DNA from: an uncultured Saprospiraceae bacterium
Lineage (GTDB): Bacteria > Bacteroidota > Bacteroidia > Chitinophagales > Saprospiraceae
Assembly: GCA_937941765.1 (NCBI GenBank)
Contig: CALDGQ010000075.1
Location: 1-64,000, forward strand
DNA length: 64,000 nucleotides
Direction: 5' to 3'
Within the stretch, counting starts at the first letter, position 1; every line of letters starts with the position of its first letter. Below the pieces are notes generated by a model that ran no database searches, was not told the origin of the DNA, and was given only the letters and a program-made list of their open reading frames with translations. Shown in pieces: positions 55,601 through 64,000 of the stretch. Made by a program: the position numbers and the translations under genes.

Positions 55601-58172
55601 TGTCGCTAAGTATCGGACCCGTTCCTTGAAATCTTTTTTGGAAACTAGGGTGATCAGCAACATTCTCATTTAAAATAGTAAACCAATGTCCTGGAGGTGT
55701 TTCTGAGTCAGGACCATCTGCCCAAAATTCTGCCAATACTCTTGCAAAATCTCCACGCGGAACTATATTACTAGCATAAGCTTGTCCAGTAGAAGGGTTG
55801 ACATTGTAACCGTTGTTTGTTGTACCTCCGTTTGTTTGATCATAAAAATTTGGATAACTAGCAATATTACTAGGATATGAATTTGGATTACCCATGTTGT
55901 TTGGAGAAATATCCCACATGACACCATCCGTTGGGTCAAGATGAGATGACCACTTGACTACCGTTTCAAATCCCCATTTATAAGCATCCGACTGGCCACT
56001 TCCATCTGCTTCTAAAGTTGGAGGTGCTCCTTCGTCATGATAAACCCAATAGCTAAAACCGTCTCTTTGATTGACCGTACGGTCTGCTGGTGTCAATGAA
56101 TATGGCGTAACTTGTCCCCATTCTGGACTTAGAAAATCGGGAGTTGCTCCTGGTATTACATTACCACTTTGGTCGATAAATATTTCAAGAGTAAGTGGCT
56201 GCCAATTGTTAGGATCTGAAATTGTTGGGTTGCCAGAATTATCAACAACCATCGGCGGATTGACTGGCTGGTAACTTGTGTTGGCAAAATCATTTTGTTC
56301 ATTTGAATTATCTTGGAGACCTAGATTGATGATACATTGTCCGATATAGTTTCCCAATGCTGCTGGATCACCTGAAGCATAATTTGTTGTCGTAACAGTG
56401 ATGTCATAACCTAATACTTGCATATGATTGTCATACGCTTGTTTTAGTAAAAAACCGTTATTTGACAAACCAAATCGATGTGTTAATATTCGATACATGG
56501 CATAACTAATCGTTTCTTCTAATTCAGCATCGCTTCCAGTTGGAGGCGTAAAACCATCAAAAGGGCAGTTAAAACCATCTATTGTTTCTCCCAGTAAATA
56601 GGTACATCCTTCATCGTTGTAAACTGACCAAGCATCCCACATCGCAATTGAAGTATGGAATAAGTTACGTGCATGTACGGTTGGTCTTGCCAAATCCAAT
56701 CTAATAGATTCCAATAATAATTCATTCCATTGTCTTGGTAAACTAAGATTGGTATCGACAGTAGGGTAGTTGGGGTTAGGGCTGCAATTGATATCTGGAT
56801 TCGTTGGACAAGGATCGCAAGCATCAGAAATGCCATCTAAATCAAAGTCCGCATTTGCAGGAGCGATATCGCAATTGTCTGAAAGTAACAAGGTGTACCC
56901 AGCGCAATTTCCCTGAATAACATCTTTTAGACCATCATTGTTGAGGTCTAGGATAGCGAAATCATACGTATTATTTGCCCAAACATTGGGTACGTTTAAG
57001 TATGGATCACTGAAAACCCCATTATTATTTTCAAAGAAGATAAATTCTCTTGCAGAAAGACAAGGTGGAATATCCACGTCTACATCCGCAACAGCAACAT
57101 CCAAATCGCCATCCAAATCAAAATCTGCTGTGTGAACATTTCCTCCAAATCCACCCGCACCTGCTAAGTTTTGAGTAAAGGTGATATTAGAATTTGGAGT
57201 AATTGTATTTGAAATCAATGAGAAATCAGTGCCATCATCTACCACAAAAAGATCTAGTTGTCCATCATTATTAAAGTCTTCTACTTCAATCATGTAAGGA
57301 CTGTTTGTGAAAGGAAGTGTAATATTTTGCCAATTGGTAAAAGTTCCATTTCCATTGTTATAAAGAACAAGTACACCACGATTGTTCCAAGGAGCAACAT
57401 TAAACAAGGTACTTACTTTTATTACATCGGTATCCCCATCATTGTCAATGTCTTTTAATTCTACTTCTGTTCCAAACGCAGAGTTTCTCAATTCTCCTAA
57501 TCTTGTTTCTCCTTCGGCTGTAAAGAATCCATTTCCATCATTAACAAAAAGAAAATCTTTTGCAGTTCCATTATTTTGTTTGTAATTACAGAAGTATAAA
57601 TCCAAATTTCCATCCTCTGTTAAATCAGCTGCTTTGACTGCACATACTAATGGCGCATCATCTAGTGTAGAAGGAAATCTAATAGCCGATTCATCAATCA
57701 ATCCCAGCCAATTTCCATTGTTATCATTTCCTCTATTTCTATAATAAAGTGGTGCTTGATCGAATGTATTTGCAAAGACTACATCTTGCCAACCATCGTC
57801 ATCCAGATCCCCGATATATACATCACGTGCATGTGTTGGTGTAGAAATAAATCCGGGCGCATATTGACTGGTTTGATCTATCAATTCCCCATTCACATTC
57901 ATCAAAAGTAAATCTTGTTGAGGTGGTTCTGTTGAGTTGGAAAACGGTTGTTTCCTTACTGAAATAACATCTGCGAAACCATCATTATTTAGATCAGCTG
58001 CTTCCAGATCTTTTTCTTGACCATCCGAATTTGCCACTGAAGTAACCGTTAAGTTAGTAGACGTAATATCCTGCCATTCAAGCCATTGTGCAGAAACAGG
58101 AGAATAGAAAAAGATAATCGCAAGTGCGAAAAGTATTAGTTTTCTCATAAGAGTGTTTGTTGAAAAAAACAA
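52689..58172 (-). CDS. Secreted FG-GAP / vanadium-haloperoxidase-like protein, T9SS type A
   Basis: 1,827 aa. Signal peptide (LILFALAIIFFYSPVSAQ, cleaved near residue 28). Residues 30-440 are FG-GAP/VCBS repeats (DLDDDGWQDVVFANT, DVDNDGDTDVI-like). A calcium-type linker DPCPTNPDINC follows. Residues 470-1090 form a PAP2/vanadium chloroperoxidase-like domain with WYDYTRPISAIRY, GYVSGHSTFSSAAA near 994 and RIWGGIHPPADDIPGRRMG near 1062. These supply the Arg, Ser-Gly-His and His residues that hold vanadate. From about 1100 to 1740, DNDNDGxCxADDCDDNxP-type Cys/Asp-rich modules alternate with YWECNSW..GWNVICNIFE modules. The end (PNPFEDILTIKF, GYYLLKIKMKDQ) is a type A T9SS sorting domain. It could halogenate or oxidise substrates outside the cell. 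Confidence 0.88.
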   Translation of the reverse strand: MFFSTNTLMRKLILFALAIIFFYSPVSAQWLEWQDITSTNLTVTSVANSDGQEKDLEAADLNNDGFADVISVRKQPFSNSTEPPQQDLLLMNVNGELIDQTSQYAPGFISTPTHARDVYIGDLDDDGWQDVVFANTFDQAPLYYRNRGNDNNGNWLGLIDESAIRFPSTLDDAPLVCAVKAADLTEDGNLDLYFCNYKQNNGTAKDFLFVNDGNGFFTAEGETRLGELRNSAFGTEVELKDIDNDGDTDVIKVSTLFNVAPWNNRGVLVLYNNGNGTFTNWQNITLPFTNSPYMIEVEDFNNDGQLDLFVVDDGTDFSLISNTITPNSNITFTQNLAGAGGFGGNVHTADFDLDGDLDVAVADVDVDIPPCLSAREFIFFENNNGVFSDPYLNVPNVWANNTYDFAILDLNNDGLKDVIQGNCAGYTLLLSDNCDIAPANADFDLDGISDACDPCPTNPDINCSPNPNYPTVDTNLSLPRQWNELLLESIRLDLARPTVHARNLFHTSIAMWDAWSVYNDEGCTYLLGETIDGFNCPFDGFTPPTGSDAELEETISYAMYRILTHRFGLSNNGFLLKQAYDNHMQVLGYDITVTTTNYASGDPAALGNYIGQCIINLGLQDNSNEQNDFANTSYQPVNPPMVVDNSGNPTISDPNNWQPLTLEIFIDQSGNVIPGATPDFLSPEWGQVTPYSLTPADRTVNQRDGFSYWVYHDEGAPPTLEADGSGQSDAYKWGFETVVKWSSHLDPTDGVMWDISPNNMGNPNSYPSNIASYPNFYDQTNGGTTNNGYNVNPSTGQAYASNIVPRGDFARVLAEFWADGPDSETPPGHWFTILNENVADHPSFQKRFQGTGPILSDMEWYIKSYLMLGGGMHDAAITAWGNKGWYDYTRPISAIRYMADKGQSSNSALPNYDPQGMPLTPGYIEQIQAGDPLAGAGNVNVGKIKIKAWRGHEVIQNVDTDVAGVDWILAEDWVPYQRPSFVTPPFAGYVSGHSTFSSAAATIITNLTGDAYFPGGLGTYTAPKDEFLVFEDGPSVDVVLQWATYQDAADQSALSRIWGGIHPPADDIPGRRMGEKIGTSAFNKTLSFFQDNNNNGAPDLCEPAGPCDNAGGDADGDGICDNSDCDNTDPNLPATVGSTCNDGNANTENDVILADGCTCEGTPISTGCNSSFVQNGNSVTFSGLTDPVNSVKIINLDYSTYWECVSWSAGCNTNEIINNIPDGQYYISLNTYDAGWNVICNIFEIITIDSGNGCVDNDNDGFCIADDCDDNNPSVPANVGTSCNDGNPNTENDVILADGCTCEGTIIGCTDNDNDGFCLADDCNDNDPTIPATVGSSCNDGNSNTENDAILADGCTCEGTPINPGGCNIVITSNNSAITLTGMTDNDVNAKIFNTSWQEQWGCNPWNGSPCSTTETYNNVTVGTTYYVSIVSANCNIFEVVTVTGGGGCTDNDNDGFCVADDCNDNNPNVPAAVGTTCNDGNSNTENDVILADGCTCEGTPIGPGGCNSTYTLGNGSITFNNLTDPVNAIKVIDATYTTVWECNSWAIPCNTSEIVSNLPAGDYIVSLNTYDAGWNVICNIYEVVTISGGNGCPDADNDGTCDVDDCAPTNPNLPAIPGTTCNDFDANTTDDVILADGCTCQGTSASNCVAAYAVNGNTVTFSNINDPVAAIKIIYPDFTTYWECNTWETGCNATTTINNIPNGNYIISLNTYDAGWNVICNIFESITINNALPLVQPFENKVNELAYDIYPNPFEDILTIKFVNDFEKEIEYEIYSSHGVMLMESQMQLEAGKKQFHIETDRLKSGYYLLKIKMKDQILSKPIIKM

Positions 58173-58196
58173 AAATTAGTAGTTGGGAGGGGAAAT

Positions 58197-58221
58197 GAGG
58201 CTGTCTAAATTAGACAGCCTC
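58197..58221. terminator. Perfect palindrome between the two giant cargo genes
   Basis: GAGGCTGTCTAA (58197-58208) and TTAGACAGCCTC (58210-58221) pair perfectly around one A. It sits 39 bp after the stop codon of the upstream minus-strand gene and 25 bp before the start of the next. It resembles Bacteroidota terminators with a GGCTGTC stem but lacks a U tract, so attenuation or mRNA protection is also possible. Confidence 0.6.
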
Positions 58222-58259
58222 TAATACAATCTGTATTACAATTTATTGAGGGGTCAATC

Positions 58260-61200
58260 TTATTTTAATTTTATTATTGGCTTTGTTATTATTTGATCGC
58301 CAATTTGAACTTTTAATAAATAATATCCATTTTGTAACAACTCAGTTTCGATATAAAATCTAGTTTCATTTCCATTTAAAGACACTTCATTTCGAACAAT
58401 CGAAATCCCTTGAGTTGTCAGTAATTCATAGGAAATATTTTTATCAATTTGGTCTTGAAATTCAACTGTCAAAATATCATTAACAGGATTAGGATATAAG
58501 TTGAATTCATAGTTGTGTTCCAAATCTTCAATACCAGTAGGAAGTGGAGCGATCGTCCCATTAATAGTAATTATATCAAAAACATTGCAGATGACATTCC
58601 AACCAGCATCGTAAGTATTTAGACTGATATAATAGTCACCTGATGGAATATTGTTAATCGCTTCCGAAGTGTTACATGCAGTTGCCCAAGTATTACATTC
58701 CCAGTAGGTGGTGTAATCAAGATTGATAATTTTAATCGCATTGATTGGATCTGCAAGCCCGTTAAATGTAACAGTATTTCCACTTATTTGATAAGTGGAA
58801 GAACAATTGGAAGGAGCGGTTCCTTCACAAGTACATCCATCTGATTGAATCACATCATTTTCAGTATTTGCATTGAAGTCGTTGCAAGCACTTCCTGGTG
58901 TTGCAGGTAAGGAAGCATTGGTAGGTGCACAATCAGTTGCGTCGCAGGTTCCGTCATTATCAGCATCATCACAATTACCTTCTCCGATCGTTACAGATTC
59001 GTATACGTTACAAATGACATTCCATCCAGCATCATAAGTATTTAAACTAACGACATAATTGCCTGCTGAAAGTCCATCAACTACTTCTGTTGTGTTACAA
59101 GCGGTTGCCCATGAATTACATTCCCAAACGGTGTTGTTGTTAGTATCTATCACTTTGATTGCTAATACTGGATCCGTTAGATTGCTAAATGTAATAGTTC
59201 CTGGCTGAGTGATGTAGGTTGCATTACAACCAGTACTGATTGGAGTTCCTTCACAAGTACAACCATCTGCTAAGATCACATCATTGTTCGTATTTGAATT
59301 GTTGTCATTACATGAAGAACCAACAGTTGCTGGGATAGAAGCATCATTGTCATCGCAATCATCCGCTACACAATAACCATCATTGTCATTGTCTGTACAG
59401 CCAGGCGTCGTACCTTGACAAGTACATCCGTTTGCTAGAATCACATCATTGGTAGTATTGCTATTTCCATCATTACAAGGAGAACCAGGTATTGCAGGAA
59501 TCGACGGATCGTTATCGTTACAATCATCAGGAGCACAAATTCCATCATTGTCATTATCAATACAACCTGTTCCACCAATAGTTAGCGATTCAAAAACATT
59601 GCAAATGGGATTCCAGCCTGCATCATAAGTATTGAGACTGATATAATAATCACCATTCGGAATATTGTTGATGATTTCAGTTGCATTACATCCAGCATCC
59701 CAAGAGTTACATTCCCAATAAGTAGTATAATCCAAGTAAATTATTTTGACTGCACTAATAGGGTTTGTTAAGCCTGTAAAAGTTACGGAACTTCCATTTA
59801 CGGTGTAGTCTGCAACACAACTGTTGTTTGTTGGAGGTGTTCCAGCGCAGGTACAACCATCCGATTGAATGATATCATTCGTTGTATTTGAGTTGTTATC
59901 ATTGCAAGAAGTGCCCGGTGTTGTTGGGAAATTAGGATCGTTATCATCGCAGTCATTCGGTGCGCAAGTTCCGTCGTTATCATTGTCGATACAACCGCCT
60001 CCACCAATAGTAAATGATTCGAAAATGTTACAAATAGAGTTCCATCCTGCATCATAAGTGTTTAAACTGATAATGTAATCTCCATCCGGAATATTGTTAA
60101 TTACCTCATTGGCATTACAGCCAGTATCCCAAGAATTGCATTCCCAGAAGGTAGTATAATCAGGATAAATAATTTTCACTGCATTTACTGGATTTGTTAA
60201 ACCAGAAATCGTGACAGTTGATCCGCTAACTGAATAATCTGCAACACACTCATTATTAGTCGGAGGTGTTCCAGCACAAGTACAACCATCTGATTGAATG
60301 ATATCGTTCGTTGTATTTGAATTGTTATCATTACATGAGCTGCCTGGAGTTGTTGGCAGATTGGCATTGTTGTCGTCACAATCATCTGCGGCACAAAGAC
60401 CATCGTTATCATTATCTGTGCAGTTTGGGATTGTTAAGCAACTTCCATTTACACAACTTGAAATTAATTCATGAAATTCGTTAACAACATCTATTACTTG
60501 ATTTAAACAAATAGTGTTGGCATCTGAAAAATAAACTCTCAAAATTGGAGTAGGAGTGTTGTATCTATCGATGTTGTCAAGGTTGTAAGATACGGAGACG
60601 ATTTCACCACTATTATCATATTTTAAATCGGTTGTGTACCCATTTTCTAAATTGACTAGGCTTGAAATACTTACACCATTCAAATCTAGGTTGTAAGCAG
60701 TAACATGTGCGTTCGGGTTTTCAATTAGAATGTCAAAATAGTTTTGATTCGTATTTAAGTTACCTAAACTAAAGCAAGCCGACTGTGTATTGTTATTTAT
60801 TGCTACCGTTGGAAAGTCACAATGTGCATGATTGTGCCCATCACCATTTCCATTAGCATCATTGACGCAGCTTGCAACTAATACAGCGTCTAAAATATTT
60901 AGTTCTCCATCTGCTGCAACATCATTGCAATCTGTAGCCGCAATCGACTCATTAATAATGGCAGTATTGTAGGCAACGACATCATCATTTGTCAAGGCAT
61001 AATTGCCATTGATATCACCAGTGACAGCATTGCCACCACAGATACCAGTACAATCTTCAACTGCAGTTCCGAAAGGTTCTGAAAAGCAATCAACTGGTGC
61101 GGGACAATTAGGAATTACATTTATGAAATGGCCGTTTTCGTTTCGTGATAAGTTGAAACAAACTTGTGCCCAGTTATTCGTAAAATCAGTTTCTATTCTT

Positions 61201-62534
61201 CCAAGTGCATCTGGTGACTGATCCCAGTTGACACGGACTACTAAAGTGTAATCACCATCAGCAACATCAGTCACATCAATCCATTGGCAGGCTAAGTTTC
61301 TACTGTAGTAATCACCACATTGAGCAGTAATTCCTTGATTGCTACAAGTATATTTTGCGACTCCTCCGTCGCTACATTCTAAATCTAACACACAAAATCC
61401 GTTTTTGAATCCGATTGGAAGCTCCACACCATTGTCATCAAATAATAGGTATTCTCCGTAGCCCTCATAGTGCCAGTGATTATGGCATTGATCGTATTCC
61501 CATTGGTCTGTAGAGGTATTTGTATTTGCTGGTGGAGATCCAATATAATAATCTTGATTTCCGATATTTTTAATATGAGTAGTGAACCTTATAATTTCCC
61601 TTTCACCATATCCATTGATGCAACCTTCAGCAACATAGCAATTGTCATTGTTATTCAAAGTACCTGTAATCATTGTTGATTCTAAAACATCTTGCAATAT
61701 TTTCAAATCTGGTCCATCAGGACAATCGGCATCGCCTTGATAGATGCAACTACCATCACTATTGGTTGCTGTTGGGTTGTAGTTACAAGCGGTTGGGTCT
61801 GTACATCCAGCGACAACATTTTGGAAATTGATTGACCATTGAATATTGGTATTCGCACAATTTACATCTGTATCCCCAATTCTAATATAGTAATTGGTAC
61901 CTGCATTTAAAATAACATTCACCTCTGATTGTGTATCACAATAATCATTATTAAAGAAAACAGTTTGTTCTTGGTTTTCAGCAAGAATAATTCCTGTACA
62001 TTCTTCATACCCATAAATTCTAGTATCGCAACTGTTCATGTTGCAGGTTGTGATTACGTGGTAACCTGTAATAGATGGTGTAAATGAATACCAGTGATCA
62101 GGACCATTGGTCGTATAAGTACCATTACCAGTTATAGTTGTTGGATTTGAACAAGATATACCCGCATCGCAACCGCCTAATTCAACGGTTAAAGAAGATC
62201 CGAAATTAGAACCAGATGCAATAGTCGCTCCATCGTATTTTACCTCATAACTTCCTGCTCCGAGACCATCTCCATAATTATCATAAATATTGAAATACAC
62301 ACATTCATATCTGCTGACACAAAAATTGGATCCGGCTGGACTACCCGAGCCTAGAATGGTTCCGGCATCATCGGTCACTGTCCAATTAGTATTATCTATA
62401 TCAGCATATTGGTCAGCATTGATGATGACTTCAATATACTTTTGAGAATTTAAGCATTGGCTCTTTGCCGAATTGCACCAACAAAAAATGAAGAGCAATA
62501 TTGCTACGAGTTTTAGGTTTGTAAAGATGTTCAT
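58260..62534 (-). CDS. Secreted lysyl-oxidase-like protein with dockerin-like and T9SS type A domains
   Basis: 1,424 aa. Signal peptide MNIFTNLKLVAILLFIFCWC, then a PPC-like sandwich domain (DHWYSFTPSITGYHV) and one GCTDPTACNYNPTATNSDGSC module near 243. Residues about 265-475 match lysyl oxidase. The copper talon is CHNHWHYEGY near 351 (His-x-His-x-His). GFKNGFC contains the Lys, and CGDYYSRNLACQWIDVTDV the Tyr, that correspond to the lysyl-tyrosylquinone pair of animal LOX. A dockerin-like segment (GDINGNYALTNDDVVAYN, DGELNILDAVLVASC) and a cohesin-like domain follow. Then come the same repeat modules as in the neighbour and a type A T9SS tail (YPNPVNDILTVEF, QNGYYLLKVQIGDQ). It may oxidise lysine side chains or amines at the cell surface. 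Confidence 0.88.
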   Translation of the reverse strand: MNIFTNLKLVAILLFIFCWCNSAKSQCLNSQKYIEVIINADQYADIDNTNWTVTDDAGTILGSGSPAGSNFCVSRYECVYFNIYDNYGDGLGAGSYEVKYDGATIASGSNFGSSLTVELGGCDAGISCSNPTTITGNGTYTTNGPDHWYSFTPSITGYHVITTCNMNSCDTRIYGYEECTGIILAENQEQTVFFNNDYCDTQSEVNVILNAGTNYYIRIGDTDVNCANTNIQWSINFQNVVAGCTDPTACNYNPTATNSDGSCIYQGDADCPDGPDLKILQDVLESTMITGTLNNNDNCYVAEGCINGYGEREIIRFTTHIKNIGNQDYYIGSPPANTNTSTDQWEYDQCHNHWHYEGYGEYLLFDDNGVELPIGFKNGFCVLDLECSDGGVAKYTCSNQGITAQCGDYYSRNLACQWIDVTDVADGDYTLVVRVNWDQSPDALGRIETDFTNNWAQVCFNLSRNENGHFINVIPNCPAPVDCFSEPFGTAVEDCTGICGGNAVTGDINGNYALTNDDVVAYNTAIINESIAATDCNDVAADGELNILDAVLVASCVNDANGNGDGHNHAHCDFPTVAINNNTQSACFSLGNLNTNQNYFDILIENPNAHVTAYNLDLNGVSISSLVNLENGYTTDLKYDNSGEIVSVSYNLDNIDRYNTPTPILRVYFSDANTICLNQVIDVVNEFHELISSCVNGSCLTIPNCTDNDNDGLCAADDCDDNNANLPTTPGSSCNDNNSNTTNDIIQSDGCTCAGTPPTNNECVADYSVSGSTVTISGLTNPVNAVKIIYPDYTTFWECNSWDTGCNANEVINNIPDGDYIISLNTYDAGWNSICNIFESFTIGGGGCIDNDNDGTCAPNDCDDNDPNFPTTPGTSCNDNNSNTTNDIIQSDGCTCAGTPPTNNSCVADYTVNGSSVTFTGLTNPISAVKIIYLDYTTYWECNSWDAGCNATEIINNIPNGDYYISLNTYDAGWNPICNVFESLTIGGTGCIDNDNDGICAPDDCNDNDPSIPAIPGSPCNDGNSNTTNDVILANGCTCQGTTPGCTDNDNDGYCVADDCDDNDASIPATVGSSCNDNNSNTNNDVILADGCTCEGTPISTGCNATYITQPGTITFSNLTDPVLAIKVIDTNNNTVWECNSWATACNTTEVVDGLSAGNYVVSLNTYDAGWNVICNVYESVTIGEGNCDDADNDGTCDATDCAPTNASLPATPGSACNDFNANTENDVIQSDGCTCEGTAPSNCSSTYQISGNTVTFNGLADPINAIKIINLDYTTYWECNTWATACNTSEAINNIPSGDYYISLNTYDAGWNVICNVFDIITINGTIAPLPTGIEDLEHNYEFNLYPNPVNDILTVEFQDQIDKNISYELLTTQGISIVRNEVSLNGNETRFYIETELLQNGYYLLKVQIGDQIITKPIIKLK

Positions 62535-63174
62535 AATGTTAGGTTGAGATACGAATTAATTACTGAATTTGATAAATTATTTCGTTCTACTTGTTTTGTT
62601 TTTGGACTTAAAATTTTTCTAAATGAAATGAATACAGATTGCGGTTGTATTCATAACTAAAAAATGCAACAATTCAATCACGTTTTTAAAATTGGCAAAT
62701 AGATAGTTGAGAACAAGATTTAAAGACCTTGTTCTCGAACTTATCTAAAAGTAAAAGGTTTTGGCTTGCCTGCACTGATTTTAAAAACAGTGTTTAAGCT
62801 GTCAGAAAAGAGGGGGCTGGCTACCAAGTGTAAATGTTATTTAATTTGAACGCAGGGGTTTAATACGTTTTTAATTTTTCAAAAAATACGTTATGAAACC
62901 GACAGCAATAAATTGATTGAAAAAATACTCCAAAGAATATTGGTGTACTTAGATAATATCTTTGTGGGCAATAAATTGCTCACACATTTATTAAGTGTCT
63001 GTTGCATAATTGAAGTTGATTCTCGCTTTTGCTAATGTCTCAACATCTTAAATTGAATTCATAAAACAAAAGTAGCTTGAGGGACAAAGCTAAATGGGGA
63101 AAGTGTTATTGAAGGGTGTGTTTTACTTACTAAAGTTACAATATTATAGAAAAAAAAACAAATTTATAGATTCG
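62535..63174. other. 640-bp intergenic region without recognisable gene
   Basis: It lies upstream of the lysyl-oxidase-like gene and downstream of the phosphopantetheinyl transferase, both on the minus strand. A perfect inverted repeat, GAGAACAAG (62709-62717) with CTTGTTCTC (62728-62736), and an imperfect one around 62775-62795 (ACTGATTTT / AAAAACAGT) are present. No T-run follows either on the minus strand. I see no convincing coding sequence, tRNA or known riboswitch. Its length suggests a promoter region or an undetected small RNA. Confidence 0.4.
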
Positions 63175-63981
63175 TCATATCAATGTGGAGTATCTGTGAT
63201 AAGTGATTGATTTTAAAGGAGTATTAGATACGATTGAAAGATAATACTTTAAGTTGAAGTGCATCGTCTTGCAATAGAATGTTTGGTTGAACGCTTTTAG
63301 TGAATTAATTCCCTTTTTTCGAAGTACGGAGGTCCATCTCATTTCGTCCGTCAAGCCGATTCCTTGAGCTTTGAAAAGAGCTTCTTTGCGAGTCCAAATT
63401 TTGAAAAATGCAGGGTAACCAAAATTTTCAATAAGTCCTTTTTCATTTTCTGTAAAATAATCTCTTAGGATTAAATTGTAATCATAAGTAGGGTCAATCA
63501 TCTCGATATCAATTCCGATTTTTACCTTATCAAATCGAAAAGCTATTGCAATTAATTCACCTGAATGAGATAAGTTGAATTGCAAATTGGTATTGTTAGG
63601 GACAAGAAAAGGCTTTTTGCTTGCATTGTATCCAAAATGGATGCTGTGTACATCTCGTTTTGTGTATTTCGAAATCAATTGTTTTAACACTGCTCTTCCT
63701 AAAATGTATCTTTTACGATCTATATCAAAATGATAGTTATTTGCTTTGTTCTTTTCCTCCATCGTAAGGAAGTTGAAAAGGCGTCTCAATTCAGCATCTG
63801 AAAAGGAGTTGACTTCCAAGATCCAAACATATAATTCGTTGGGCTTGAAGGGCAGGGAAGTAGTGCGATTTGCTTCTTCCTTTATGACCGTTTTTTGAAA
63901 TAATCGATCGAGTTCACCTTCTTTTGGAAAGAAAAGGTCGATGATTAAATCATGATTTATGCTATTATTTTTAGGTGCCAT
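63175..63981 (-). CDS. Sfp-type 4'-phosphopantetheinyl transferase
   Basis: 268 aa. It has the three family motifs: NLSHSGELIAIAF (residues 136-148), KIGIDIEMID with Asp158 and Glu160 binding Mg2+, and FFKIWTRKEALFKAQGIGL (residues 192-210, the W-x-x-KEA box). The enzyme transfers the phosphopantetheine arm from CoA to carrier-protein domains of fatty acid, polyketide or peptide synthases. No carrier-protein gene is in the window, so its partner lies elsewhere. ATG 63981 is the only start that keeps the whole N-terminal domain. The gene is complete, 19 nt from the right window edge. Confidence 0.92.
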   Translation of the reverse strand: MAPKNNSINHDLIIDLFFPKEGELDRLFQKTVIKEEANRTTSLPFKPNELYVWILEVNSFSDAELRRLFNFLTMEEKNKANNYHFDIDRKRYILGRAVLKQLISKYTKRDVHSIHFGYNASKKPFLVPNNTNLQFNLSHSGELIAIAFRFDKVKIGIDIEMIDPTYDYNLILRDYFTENEKGLIENFGYPAFFKIWTRKEALFKAQGIGLTDEMRWTSVLRKKGINSLKAFNQTFYCKTMHFNLKYYLSIVSNTPLKSITYHRYSTLI

Positions 63982-64000
63982 GACTTACCATCTGTTTTAT

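Noticed and set aside
1..64000. tRNA, rRNA, insertion sequences, prophage or integrase genes
   Set aside because: Looked for in all gaps and open frames; nothing with a cloverleaf, transposase motif or phage gene was found.

Overview
The window looks like a low-GC, probably marine member of the Bacteroidota. It carries a gliding/type IX secretion (T9SS) adhesin locus, with a CHU_C-type sorting domain, PorP/SprF and an OmpA/PD40 protein. It also has giant secreted proteins with GCTDPxACNYNPxAT repeats and type A T9SS C-termini, and promoter-like elements of the Bacteroidota type (TTG-N21-TAnnTTTG). I saw no rRNA, tRNA or transposase.

Layout. (1) 1-9.2 kb: an adhesin open at the left edge, its PorP/SprF partner and an OmpA-family protein, closed by a terminator. 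(2) 9.3-12.3 kb: a minus-strand secreted repeat protein. (3) 12.5-31.7 kb: an H-NOX nitric-oxide sensor with a hybrid histidine kinase, a membrane-anchored response regulator, and an exopolysaccharide cluster (polyprenyl-P sugar-P transferase, four glycosyltransferases, Wza, Wzc, Wzx, Wzy, acyltransferase, two kinase-like proteins). A kinase-less degenerate paralogue of one of these lies 15 kb upstream. (4) 32-51.6 kb: a small hypothetical gene, a WYL regulator and a complete type I-B CRISPR-Cas locus. The cas order is cas8-cas7-cas5-cas3-cas6, then Uma2 on the opposite strand, then cas1-cas2-cas4. It is followed by a 104-repeat array with its leader next to cas4. (5) 51.6-62.5 kb: an amphipathic LEA-like protein and two giant T9SS cargo proteins, a vanadium-haloperoxidase-like enzyme and a lysyl-oxidase-like enzyme. 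(6) 63.2-64 kb: a 4'-phosphopantetheinyl transferase.

Most exciting observation. Between the WYL gene and cas8, on the minus strand at 33714-33807, there is a two-repeat degenerate mini-CRISPR (psi-repeat, 20-nt psi-spacer, psi-repeat) with its own promoter-like element. The first 16 nt of the psi-spacer match 33928-33943, just downstream of the promoter-like element of the cas operon. There are 14/16 matches, and the only two mismatches fall at guide positions 6 and 12, the bases that Cascade flips out of the crRNA-DNA duplex. This is the expected architecture of a CreA/CreR-type guide RNA that uses Cascade to repress a promoter. The first gene behind that promoter is a 94-aa two-helix membrane protein, so the module may be Cas autorepression or a CRISPR-guarded toxin (CreTA-like). 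The sequence evidence is direct; the function is inference.

How the parts may work together: H-NOX and the hybrid kinase could pass a nitric-oxide signal to the membrane-anchored response regulator, which is translationally coupled to the first enzyme of polysaccharide synthesis. Surface adhesins, copper and vanadium oxidases and exopolysaccharide suggest a surface-attached or biofilm life style, and a very large, actively rearranged CRISPR array indicates heavy phage exposure.
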